Assembly: GCA_047967505.1 (NCBI GenBank)
Contig: CM106541.1
DNA length: 64,000 nt
Origin: Dipteris shenzhenensis
Lineage: Eukaryota > Polypodiophyta > Polypodiopsida > Gleicheniales
Strand: one strand, 5' to 3'
Shown here: piece after piece, positions 45,570 through 54,066 of the stretch
How positions within the stretch are numbered: the first letter of the stretch is position 1
Layout of the letters: every line of letters begins with the position of its first letter
Program-made: the position numbers and the translations under genes
The notes under the pieces: generated by a model
The model's database searches: none
Seen by the model: the letters and a program-made list of their open reading frames with translations, nothing else
What the model was told of the DNA's origin: nothing

Positions 45570-46250
45570 AGATTCACTCGATCCAAAAGAAGGGATCATC
45601 TCTTTTCCTCCGAGATAAGCAGCAGAAATTATTGGCAGAAAGTATTGCACGTCGAGTACGACTTCTAAAAAATTCCAATTTATTAAGATATGAACAAAAA
45701 GGGTGTAGGGCCAATAAACAAAACTTATTTCCCCCCCCCCCCCCTATCACCAGTCCCACCACCTAGTAATTTCTAGCTCTACCTACTCCTTTTCATTCAT
45801 GCAAGGTGAAATAATGAAATCATAGTCATGTCGTGGAGCCAATCCTAGATTCAAAGCCAATTTGAAATTGATTTTATCTTTTATGAGATAATTGAAACAA
45901 TGGTGTTCTGCCCATTAGCAGTAATCCCGATATCGGAATCGGTAGAAGTAGTTAACGGGTTTAGATACATGTCCCGATACTCGGGATAAGAATAAATCGG
46001 TCTTGAATACTTGAGATCGTATCTTCAAAACTTTGTTTGAAGGACCATAAATCTATTTTTCATTTTCATCTCCTTTCCCACCGATGGCAGAGTTTAACTA
46101 GCTTCAATTGATAAAAACAACAACCTTTGATTGTATTGTGTGGAAGTGTAGGAGTTTCAAGAAGAAGATCAAGATTCATATTTGATTCTTTGAATTTTTC
46201 ATCAGTAGAAAGAAAGGATTCTAACAAATCTTTCTGGGTAGTCTAGATAT
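45570..46250. other. Flank of the plastid-derived segment, unassigned
   Basis: In intact plastomes psbJ would lie here, running toward petA, but I do not find it. One plus-strand frame at about 45580-45725 reads KQQKLLAESIARRVRLLKN, which looks organellar or ribosomal in character but is not one I can name. A poly-C run lies at 45730-45744. The left limit of the plastid insertion is therefore uncertain. Confidence 0.35.
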
Positions 46251-46254
46251 GGAC

Positions 46255-47186
46255 TTAAAAATTCATCTTTGCCAATTGGACTTTTTCGAACTGCTTCTTC
46301 TTGAGCACTAAGAATATTTGTGCTAGAGTAACTGATGCAGAAAATAGTAAAAGACCTTGAACACGTAGTGGATCTTGAAGTACATTTTCTGCTTCTCCTT
46401 GACCGAATCCACCCACATCGGGATTATTAGTTAGAGGCTCATCAACTTTACTAGATTCAACTTCTGAAATAATAAGTTAGGGACCAAGAGGGACAATATC
46501 AACTACTTCACGACCCTCCGATAGTTCTTTGATAGTAATTTCGTATCCCCCCTTCTTATCCCTACGTATCCCCCCCGTGTAGAGGGGGTACTTCAGGAAG
46601 TGTGTGCCCCTTTGTTAGTAGCAGGATTTGGCTAAAGAATTGCAAACACAATTTCACTATATAGCTTATCGAGAACTGGACCTATTACTATTATGTTCTT
46701 TCTATCGGGACGATAGTTCTGGAACGAAAGTTTATTTAACTTATCTGTCATTTCAGTTGGGATACGATCATAAGGTGCCAGTTCAAACCCTTCGGGTAGG
46801 ATAAGAACAGTGCCAACATTCAACCCCCCCTTCTTACCATTAGCAAGTACTTATTTTATCTGCGTATCATAAGGAATCTTAACAACCACTTCGAATACAG
46901 TATCGGGAAGAACAGATTGTGGAAACTCAATATCCACCGGTTTCTTAGCTAAGTGACAATTAGCACATACAATACATCTAGTGGCTTCGCGTGGATTCTC
47001 ATAATTCTGTTGTGTGAAAATCGGATATGCTTTTGAGGCACATGGGTAATATATTTCATTACAACTTATCGATATTATAGATAGTAGAATCAACCATTTT
47101 TCTATCCAATTACTAGTAATTTCTCTTCCCGTAATTCGATCTTTGTTGTCAAGTTTTTCCCCAAACTGATTATTTCTCGACGTCAT
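46255..47186 (-). pseudogene. petA: Plastid petA (cytochrome f) pseudogene in nuclear DNA
   Basis: Cytochrome f of the b6f complex, here a dead nuclear copy of plastid DNA. Recognisable blocks: [32 protein letters not shown] (the CxxCH haem site is intact), [40 protein letters not shown], then [34 protein letters not shown] and [15 protein letters not shown] before the stop. Lesions: TAA for Gln at 46851-46853, TAG at 46632-46634, a 2-nt AC insertion in a CACACA tract near 46606, an in-frame loss of about 30 codons in the middle, a TAA near 46470, and one lost Leu codon near the end. The gene would normally be about 320 residues. Confidence 0.93.
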
Positions 47187-47367
47187 ATAGTATTAACCTT
47201 ATTTCAAATTATTATGATATTTTGACGATTCCATAACTTCAAGTACGAGTCTTTTACTATCCTTAATAAGTACCCATCAGAGAAGAATCTCTTCCTTCTG
47301 AAAAATCAAGAAGAAAGATACTTTATCCTCTCAAATTCGATCGGTAGAAAATCGGTGGAGTATTTGT

Positions 47368-47424
47368 CATTCATTCATTGTATGATAAGTCGCTACAATC
47401 CAGTAAGATATACGATTCGAGTGT
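47368..47424 (-). pseudogene. cemA: Plastid cemA 3' end (truncated)
   Basis: The minus-strand frame ends VATYHTMNE and a TGA at 47368-47370, the characteristic C-terminus of the plastid envelope protein CemA. It lies upstream of petA on the same strand, exactly as in land-plant plastomes. It is cut at 47425 by an LTR. The remaining 18 codons support a plastid origin for the whole block. Confidence 0.8.
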
Positions 47425-48415
47425 TGTTATGGATAAAATTGTCTAAGGAAAAAGGCATTAATATGTGTGTGTGTTTGTATATGTGGCAATAGTATAATAA
47501 AATATGGTGTGCATAGGGCCCAAGGTTGAGGTGGCAGGGCATGACCATGTGCCACCCTTCCATGTAAGAGGACCCATCAGGTGTGTTGTACATAATCCAT
47601 GGTAGTAATATTATAAAATGTAAGGTGGCACGGCTCCTCCATGTGCCACCCCTCCACCTAGGCTGCATTTAGTGAGATATGGCTCAAAGTCCATGGGAGA
47701 ATCAATATAAAATAGGTGGAGATGGATATTATACTGAGTTATTCCCTCCATATGGGATAGGCCCATGTGGGGGAGGTATAGAAGGTCAAAGAGAGCAAGT
47801 TAAATAATGGGGAAAGTAGGATGAGGTGGCAAGATTCCTTGTGCCAACCCTCCACTTGTCCTCCTAGAGGTTTGAACATGTTATGAAATTGGGAAGAGAC
47901 CAAGGGAGTATCATAAACTTGAGATATGGGGCTTGATTTATGTGGAATATTGAGGCAAAGGGTTGTCGCACACAATTGAGAGTGCGTAACTGCCTAGCCC
48001 ACATGGGAGACTTTTCCACACACACCATGCATGTGGGAGGATACATTAATTGGGAGAGACCCCCTCTTTTGGCTATAAAAGGAGGGGGCTATTCCTTGAT
48101 GAGACACGCTCATTCTTGTAAAGCCACCTAGCTAGTATTTTGATATTTCCCTCTCATCCTCTCTTTCAAATAAAGTATGGTTCTCTTCCCTTGATGTCTC
48201 TATCTCTACATTCCTCCTCCTATCATGTTCATGCTTCTCTTCCCCCTCTCCTTTTCCCCTTGGGTCATAGTCTCCCTCTTCATTCCCTCCACTTATAATT
48301 CCTTTTTCCCTCCCATGACAACGGTTCGCCCTCACGATCTCCTTTTCTCTATGGCCCCCGAGCGTCGCCATGCTTAGCCTCTAGCCTCTAGTCTTGATTT
48401 CTTTTCCGACTAATA
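47425..48415 (+). repeat. gypsy-B family LTR, plus orientation, inserted in cemA
   Basis: It starts TGTTATGG and matches the inverted gypsy-B 3' LTR at 21814-22811 along nearly its whole length. TATAAAA at 48074-48080 lies in the promoter position. cemA does not resume on the right side and no gag-pol follows, so this is a solo or truncated copy. The right end is approximate. Confidence 0.8.
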
Positions 48416-48602
48416 GAAATGGTGTGGCTACTGGGATAGAAATCTCCACAGCTAGTGGCGAATCTTCTACTCGTACCGGTCGCATCTGCAAAACTGTACC
48501 ATCTGTGCTCCTTCTAAGCTACTATGCGCACATTCGATTCACGCGTCTACTGTGTTCGACTGTGCGATAGTTTTCTGGGCTGCTGCAACTTCTGGTCGCA
48601 GA
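48416..48602. other. Unassigned DNA between two LTRs
   Basis: About 190 bp that matches neither the plastid segment nor the neighbouring LTR families. It may be the beginning of a leader after the LTR or older flanking DNA. Confidence 0.4.
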
Positions 48603-48765
48603 TGAGAGTGCTCTCAACGGAAGCAAGAACGGAAGAGGGAGAGAGAGTGAGAGAGAGAGACAGAGAGCCACACAAGTTTTGGTGGGTGCAGAACCACCCT
48701 AATCTTCTTTTTCATTCATTTATATATGTGTTTGAGTATTGTACATAACTAGGGTTAAGGCACAG
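48603..48765 (-). repeat. copia-A family LTR, interrupted by gypsy-D
   Basis: Read on the minus strand, it matches the copia-A LTR from its CTGTGCC word, near position 19, to the terminal GCACTCTCA, with a slightly longer CT tract. No primer site lies next to its 3' end, so it was a solo or 3' LTR. The missing first 18 bases should lie beyond the far end of gypsy-D, which inserted here. Confidence 0.88.
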
Positions 48766-49617
48766 TGTTGGCTCTTTCCTACCGCTTCCGTAGGAAGAGC
48801 TGGGTATTCTATGTTGCAGGGTTCCGAGGCTTTTTGTCACCTACAGATATATTGGAATTGTCGTTGTAGTATATTTGTAGCTTAGGACCTCGAGTCGTGT
48901 TCCGGTGAGAGACGTAGGCTTAAGTGTGGTGAGTAAACATAATGCAAGCATGTGTAAAAGGCGCGTAAACCATTGTTGTTGGGGTAATGAAGGCTTCCGC
49001 CTTCATTGGGGGTTGTAGGGTTTAGGAGGAGTTTAAGGGTTCAGAAGGAGGTTCCAGGGTTTAGAAAGAGTTCAGGGTTAGAAAGAGTTCCAGGGTTCAG
49101 AAGGAGGTTCCAAGGTTTAGAAGGAGTTCAGGGTTAGGAGGAGGATCCAAGGTTCAGAGTAAAGTACATGGTGGAGAACTCGTCTCCCTCGTAGATCATT
49201 GAGTTTAAGGGTTTAGGAAAGCATAGGAGTGGGAGAGGAAGCAGGTGTAAGAGCATGGGTGAAGTAAGAGAGAGAGGAGGAAGGAGGAGGAGGGAAGAGG
49301 AGGAGGGAGAGGGAGGAGAGAGGAGGAGGAGGAGGAGGGAGGAGGAGGAGGAGGAGGGAGGAGGAGGAGGAGGAGGGAGGAGGAGGAGGAGGAGGGAGGA
49401 GGAGGGAGGAGGAGGAGGGGGAGGAGGAGGGAGAAGGGAGGAGGAGAGGGAGAGGATGGGTTGCAGGGTTGGAGGAGAGGGGAGAAGGGTTGCAAGGTTA
49501 GGACATGCTTTTGGACGTGCAGTGCAAGGAAGCATGGACACTTGAGACAAATGCTTGGAATACCAATGTAGACTCAACACAATGCCCCAAGAGTGTGGGC
49601 TTCATTCCATTATGGGG

Positions 49618-49625
49618 TATTTATA
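49618..49625 (-). promoter_or_regulatory. gypsy-D LTR TATA box
   Basis: TATAAATA on the element strand, placed about 290 bp into the LTR, is the best core-promoter candidate. Transcription would start about 30 bp to its left. Confidence 0.7.
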
Positions 49626-49639
49626 CAAGTTGGAGAGCT

Positions 49640-49880
49640 TCCCTCTCTGCATGTAACACAAAGTCGTATCACAAAGTTGTAACACAAAGTTGTGTCACAA
49701 AGTCGTAACACATTCTCTCTCTTCATGTAGAAGATGTAACACAAAGTTGTTACACAAAGTTGTTACACAAAGTCGTAACATAAACTTGTAACACAAACTT
49801 GCAACACAAATTTGTTACACAAAGTCGTAACATAAAGTTGTGTCTAGAAGTTGTAACACAAAGTTGTAACACCTTCTCTT
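49640..49880 (-). repeat. 13-bp tandem array in gypsy-D U3
   Basis: About sixteen degenerate copies of GTAACACAAAGTT lie immediately upstream of the TATA box on the element strand, interrupted once by a CTCTCTTCATGTAG stretch. In LTR promoters such arrays commonly act as enhancers; that role is inferred here. Confidence 0.8.
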
Positions 49881-49913
49881 TCTTCATAAGTTCATGTTGG
49901 CACAGAGTCAACA

Positions 49914-49920
49914 TACCCCC
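49914..49920 (-). promoter_or_regulatory. gypsy-D polypurine tract (short)
   Basis: On the element strand GGGGGTA abuts the LTR start TGTTGACTC. It is short, but the position is right. Confidence 0.6.
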
Positions 49921-49947
49921 GGATCCATTTTATTACCCGTCCTCGGG

Positions 49948-52900
49948 TTATGGCTTATTGCGATCACGTACCTGGGTTGCCATGTTTTTAGTCCAGTGGC
50001 TGTGGAACTTGTGTCGTGCCAGACGGTCCTGCTGTAGAGCCTTAGCACCATACAATTTTTGCGCAGTTTCCAGGTAGCCTGTATCCACCATTTGCTCGAA
50101 CAGAGATATGTGGCGGGCCTCCAAGAAGATCACTCTTTGGTATAGTCGGCTTGTAACCTGAGCATCAATCCGTTCATTGGGATTAAAGCTGAGTGGAGGC
50201 AAATGGGAATCAAGGTAACAAGGGACCTCCAGAATTAATGCTAATGTTTTGCAGAATATGGCACTTTGGCGAAGGAAGCGATCAATGTTGCCGCGCATTG
50301 TTTGTTCATGCTGCTGAAGTGCTCGGATCATGGCGCCTTGGATAGTCCATTCTACACCAGAGTAGGATTCGATCATTGGCCAATTAATGACTCGATCTTC
50401 AGCCAAAGTGTGTATGTTGGCTTCCCATCTTTTACGCCGTGGAACTGCATAGAACTTGGGATGGGTTCTGAGACATGGAGGTGCCCGTAAGTACTCCTTT
50501 AAGAAGCTTACATCAAAGAGCTTGGGACGGCGCCAATCAGGTTGTGGATCCAATTTGCTAATCCAAGCTTCACTTATTTGGTGCTGACGAAGATTGGTAG
50601 GGAAGTTACCCAGGGTCCATCCACCGCGAGTTTTCATATCAGGATATTTGCTCCAAAATTCCTTGATGGGGTTACTGGGAAGTGGTATCTCATCAAAATC
50701 ATACTCATCATTGGAACTTGGCATGGGTGTACGAATTGGATTATCCGGATCCTGATATTCAAAATCAAATACTGCATCATTTTCTGCTGATGGCAGCACT
50801 AGAAGTGTTGGAGGTGATGACGGGGCCGGGAGAGAAGCAGGGGACATGGGGGAGAAATATGGCTGAGTGATAGTGGCGGAAGGGGGAGCAGAGGGGAGGG
50901 GGGGAAGAAATGGGCAAATGGTTTGAGCAGCTTGGTAATCCTCAAGGGTAGGATTAGCAAGGGAGGGGAAAAAGCTAGGTGTGAGGGGCTCATAAGTTTG
51001 GGACTGTTGGGTAAGTTGAAAATGGCGAGAGGCATGAGCAAAGAGACGATGGAGGGAATAGATGTTAGGATGGAGCTCGGGGAAGGTTAAGAGGGTAGCA
51101 GCAGCAAGGGGAAGTGAGGTTATGATGTTGGCAGAAAGAGTGGTTAGATATGGGAAGTTGGATGTGAGATAGGCCTTGTCATCGTCCGACACTTCTATTT
51201 GCTGGTGCGATGGGATGATCAGCTGCATGGGTTGGATGCCCGTTATGTCATGCCGTGCAAATAATAGGGATGGCCTTTGCAGCAACGGCAACAAACCTGC
51301 AATAACCCTGAGGGGAGGACTACCCATGAGGCAGGCATATGCAATGAAAGCATCTGTCCTGAGAGTTATAAACCCGGCATGTGTAGACAGGCAGAAGATA
51401 TTCTTCTCATCTTCAGACAAGTCTTGGCAAATGATGCGCAGGGTTTTAATCCCGATGGATCGTTTCCAGTCGATTGTTGGATGAGCAGCTATGATCTTGA
51501 GTTGGAGTTGCTTCCATTGGATCAGCACGTGTGCGTGGAGGTGATCTTCCATTTGGAGAGCAGTCACAAGCTCTTCATACACCACGGTTGTGCATTGTAG
51601 TGGGTCGTCATTGTCTTGCAATGCCTCATTGTTATGCACTAGCAATTGGAGTTCAAGCTTGGAGATGGCTATTTTTTGGGAGTGCATCTCATTCATCTTT
51701 TCTTTGTACTGATGGTAGATGCTGGTGTATGCCTCTTTAAGCTTTTTCATTTGCAAGGTGACCTTTGCCTGTTGAGGGATGTCTTCAGTGGTATTGGACC
51801 ATTGGTCCAAGAACTGGGCTTGTAAAGTGCTCGCCTCTTGAACAGTAGCAAGTTGGTCTTTTAAGAGTCGGCATTCCCTTGTAAGCTCATCAATGCTAAA
51901 GGCACGTACTGCCAAAGATTGTTGCATGTCTTCTAGCTTGTCCTTGCATTCCTGGAGCTCGTCTTCTTTGTGAATGAGAGTGAGTCGAGCTTGTGCCACT
52001 TCCTCTGTTTGTTGCGCATGTGCAGTTGTCAGGGAGTTATAGGAGGTCTGTAGGATTGCCATTGCTTCGACTGCCGCAGTCAGCTGTGTTTGACTTTGAT
52101 GGAGGTTGGAGGTCACATCCCTTACGGCCTTCTCTTGAGCTTGGAGAGCCTGGTTCATGCGCACTTCTTCTACCTCTTTCTCATCTATCTGTGCCCGAAG
52201 AGCCTTGACCTCGATGGCGATTGCCTGGAATTGGTCTTCGATTTCTGATGCCGTCTGCCTTTCCAATTCTCTTGCATATGCTTCCTTAGCCAAGCTAGTG
52301 AAGAGTTCGGACATTTGGATCATTTGGCTAGCTTGATGCTGGAGAATGACAGATGGTGATGAGGTCTGGCGATATTGCTGATACAAGTGGTGCCCATGTA
52401 GCCATCCCGAGGGTTCTGTAGTACTTGAGGGAGGTTGTTCCAATGGCATTTCACTCCCTTGTGGACAATAGTCATACTGCTGATCTGGCACGAGCTCTCC
52501 TTGAGGCTCATCGACTGGCATGATGTCGATGGGCGGTTCGAGTGCCGATGTGGTCTCAAGCTCTGGTGCTGATCGTTCCTCAGGTTCGGGTGCCAACCTT
52601 GTCTCGAGCTCGGGTGGGTGCTGTTGGGGGAGACTTAGTGGTTGCAATTGTGCACCGAGCTGAAGCATTTCCTGAGGCAATTCTACAATCCTGCTTTCCA
52701 AAATAGGTACTTCTGTTAAGGCATCTGTACTTATCAATGTGATAGCTGGAGCAGTTGATGATGGCTCCCATACTGGTGAGAAGGGTATGTCCAACTCCTC
52801 AATTGGCTTTGGAGACTGGGGCAGAGTCATTTCTCTTTGTTGGAGTTCCTTTTTGATGATGATAGCCAATAAGTGCGGAATTTTACATTTCTGGCCTGAA

Positions 52901-53706
52901 GAACCATCGAGTTTTTTGGTAAAGAAAATGACAAAGTGTTGGACCCAGTCTTGTTTGAGCTTCCTACTCAGCAAAACAAATGTGCGGAGTGGAAGGGAGC
53001 GTTCCTTGCCGTTCTTTATTCCCAGGATGGTGGATAGAAATTGTGCTGCTTCCTTGAGATGAGGGTCAAGGATTGTGCGAAGCAAGATGCCATCTCTATG
53101 GATCAGGGTACCCTTGGTGAGGAGAGTCTGTACTTCAATAAACTTTGCATCCGCAGACCTTTTAGGGTATTCGCCACCTTGCCTTGGCAGAGAGAAAGCC
53201 CGTTGAATGACTGTACTGTCGAGGATAATGTTCAGTGGGCTCTGCTGTACAGTGATTGTACCGTACTTGCCATCTGTTGCATTGCTGGAGTAGTAAGAGT
53301 GGAGAAAGTCCTTGATGTAGGTGGTCATGATAGGACTATCCTCCAAGGATTTGAGGCTCTCATGCAAATTGCCTAAACCCCGTTGCTCTAAGTAAGATGT
53401 TGCTTCCTGGGAAAGAGCATAAGTCGAGGTGGGTGGCCAGACAAGTTCCAATGATTGGGCCTTGTTAACAGTTGTGCACGCCGGCTGTGACTGGGGTGGC
53501 ATTTGTTCTGCTTGGGCATGCACTGAATCTTCTCCGGAGCTATCGCTTTGGACCACGAACGTCTGTGGTCTCCGTGGTTGAGAGGATGTAGATGGCTGCG
53601 AACTCGGGAGGGGGTCTCGTGGTTGAGGTGGTGGGCTCTTTCTGCGCATCCTCTTTAGTGGCGGCATCTTTTCTGAACCTGCATCCATGTACATGTAGTG
53701 TACCAT
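49948..53706 (-). CDS. gypsy-D third ORF, 1252-residue protein of unknown function
   Basis: A single open frame between pol and the 3' LTR, the place where Athila-type elements carry an envelope-like or unknown ORF. The N-terminus has a basic, nuclear-signal-like PPLKRMRRKSPPPQP and a Pro/Ser/Gln-rich stretch. Residues about 85-300 look folded and resemble the putative plant-transposon domains seen in such ORFs. Residues about 310-460 are Pro/Glu-rich linker, about 463-700 a long coiled coil, about 950-1030 Pro/Ser-rich, and about 1040-1252 a second folded part rich in Trp and Arg. I see no signal peptide and no convincing membrane segment, so a classical envelope is unlikely. It is in the same frame as gag-pol, and its stop lies 34 bp before the LTR. 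Confidence 0.9.
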   Translation of the reverse strand: MVHYMYMDAGSEKMPPLKRMRRKSPPPQPRDPLPSSQPSTSSQPRRPQTFVVQSDSSGEDSVHAQAEQMPPQSQPACTTVNKAQSLELVWPPTSTYALSQEATSYLEQRGLGNLHESLKSLEDSPIMTTYIKDFLHSYYSSNATDGKYGTITVQQSPLNIILDSTVIQRAFSLPRQGGEYPKRSADAKFIEVQTLLTKGTLIHRDGILLRTILDPHLKEAAQFLSTILGIKNGKERSLPLRTFVLLSRKLKQDWVQHFVIFFTKKLDGSSGQKCKIPHLLAIIIKKELQQREMTLPQSPKPIEELDIPFSPVWEPSSTAPAITLISTDALTEVPILESRIVELPQEMLQLGAQLQPLSLPQQHPPELETRLAPEPEERSAPELETTSALEPPIDIMPVDEPQGELVPDQQYDYCPQGSEMPLEQPPSSTTEPSGWLHGHHLYQQYRQTSSPSVILQHQASQMIQMSELFTSLAKEAYARELERQTASEIEDQFQAIAIEVKALRAQIDEKEVEEVRMNQALQAQEKAVRDVTSNLHQSQTQLTAAVEAMAILQTSYNSLTTAHAQQTEEVAQARLTLIHKEDELQECKDKLEDMQQSLAVRAFSIDELTRECRLLKDQLATVQEASTLQAQFLDQWSNTTEDIPQQAKVTLQMKKLKEAYTSIYHQYKEKMNEMHSQKIAISKLELQLLVHNNEALQDNDDPLQCTTVVYEELVTALQMEDHLHAHVLIQWKQLQLKIIAAHPTIDWKRSIGIKTLRIICQDLSEDEKNIFCLSTHAGFITLRTDAFIAYACLMGSPPLRVIAGLLPLLQRPSLLFARHDITGIQPMQLIIPSHQQIEVSDDDKAYLTSNFPYLTTLSANIITSLPLAAATLLTFPELHPNIYSLHRLFAHASRHFQLTQQSQTYEPLTPSFFPSLANPTLEDYQAAQTICPFLPPLPSAPPSATITQPYFSPMSPASLPAPSSPPTLLVLPSAENDAVFDFEYQDPDNPIRTPMPSSNDEYDFDEIPLPSNPIKEFWSKYPDMKTRGGWTLGNFPTNLRQHQISEAWISKLDPQPDWRRPKLFDVSFLKEYLRAPPCLRTHPKFYAVPRRKRWEANIHTLAEDRVINWPMIESYSGVEWTIQGAMIRALQQHEQTMRGNIDRFLRQSAIFCKTLALILEVPCYLDSHLPPLSFNPNERIDAQVTSRLYQRVIFLEARHISLFEQMVDTGYLETAQKLYGAKALQQDRLARHKFHSHWTKNMATQVRDRNKP

Positions 53707-53743
53707 TGATCATTACATTGATTGGCATGCCTGTATGACCTGT

Positions 53744-53800
53744 CTGTGTGGGTGTGGGAGAGAGATCTTTAAAAAAAAAAAAAAATAAATAAAAATAAAA
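53744..53800 (-). promoter_or_regulatory. Candidate splice acceptor upstream of the third ORF
   Basis: On the element strand a long T-rich tract (53768-53800) is followed by CTCTCTCCCACACC and then CACACAG at 53744-53750. This is a strong polypyrimidine-AG acceptor signature, 37 nt before the ATG at 53706. It would suit a spliced subgenomic mRNA. Confidence 0.5.
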
Positions 53801-54066
53801 AAAATTTAAATACATCTTTTGAGAGGGTGGAATGAAAGTGTGTTGTACAATTATTCATGCAATCATCTATGTGTCTAAGCGAAAGCGTGTGAGTGCACGT
53901 GACCTAGTAGCTAAGTAGGGACTAACTATATGCTTTTTTTGCTGGGATTTTCATAGGGCAGCTAGAACTCATTCACCAATCCTGAGCTCTAGGTAAAATC
54001 GATTGAGGCTACCTATATGTGCGAAGACGTACATATGCAAGTGAGTGCTCGTGATACAATCTAATC
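53801..54066 (-). other. gypsy-D spacer between pol and third ORF
   Basis: This is non-coding in all frames as far as can be read, apart from the T-rich tract described separately. No internal promoter is obvious. Confidence 0.6.

Larger units (their letters stand above)
48766..49913 (-). repeat. gypsy-D 3' LTR, 1148 bp
   Basis: On the plus strand it runs from TGTTGGCTCT to GAGTCAACA. It is repeat-rich: a GGTTCAGAAGGAG-type array at about 49020-49165, a (GGA)n tract at about 49260-49465 and a 13-bp array at about 49640-49880. The TATA box places U3 on the right (49626-49913) and R/U5 on the left. Confidence 0.93.

Noticed and set aside
46255-47424. A functional plastid gene cluster, or plastid contamination
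   Set aside because: petA has several stops, a frameshift and an internal loss, and the block is joined directly to a nuclear LTR.
48132-48371. Charged 79-residue minus frame in the gypsy-B-family LTR
   Set aside because: Purine-rich LTR leader sequence; the sister LTR at 21.8-22.1 kb has stops in the same frame.
49205-49580. Pro/Ser/Leu-rich and Arg/Glu-rich frames in the gypsy-D LTR
   Set aside because: They are translations of the (GGA)n tract in an LTR, open on both strands.
49640-49880. CRISPR-like array
   Set aside because: The units are 13 bp with no spacers, the host is a plant, and the position is an LTR U3.
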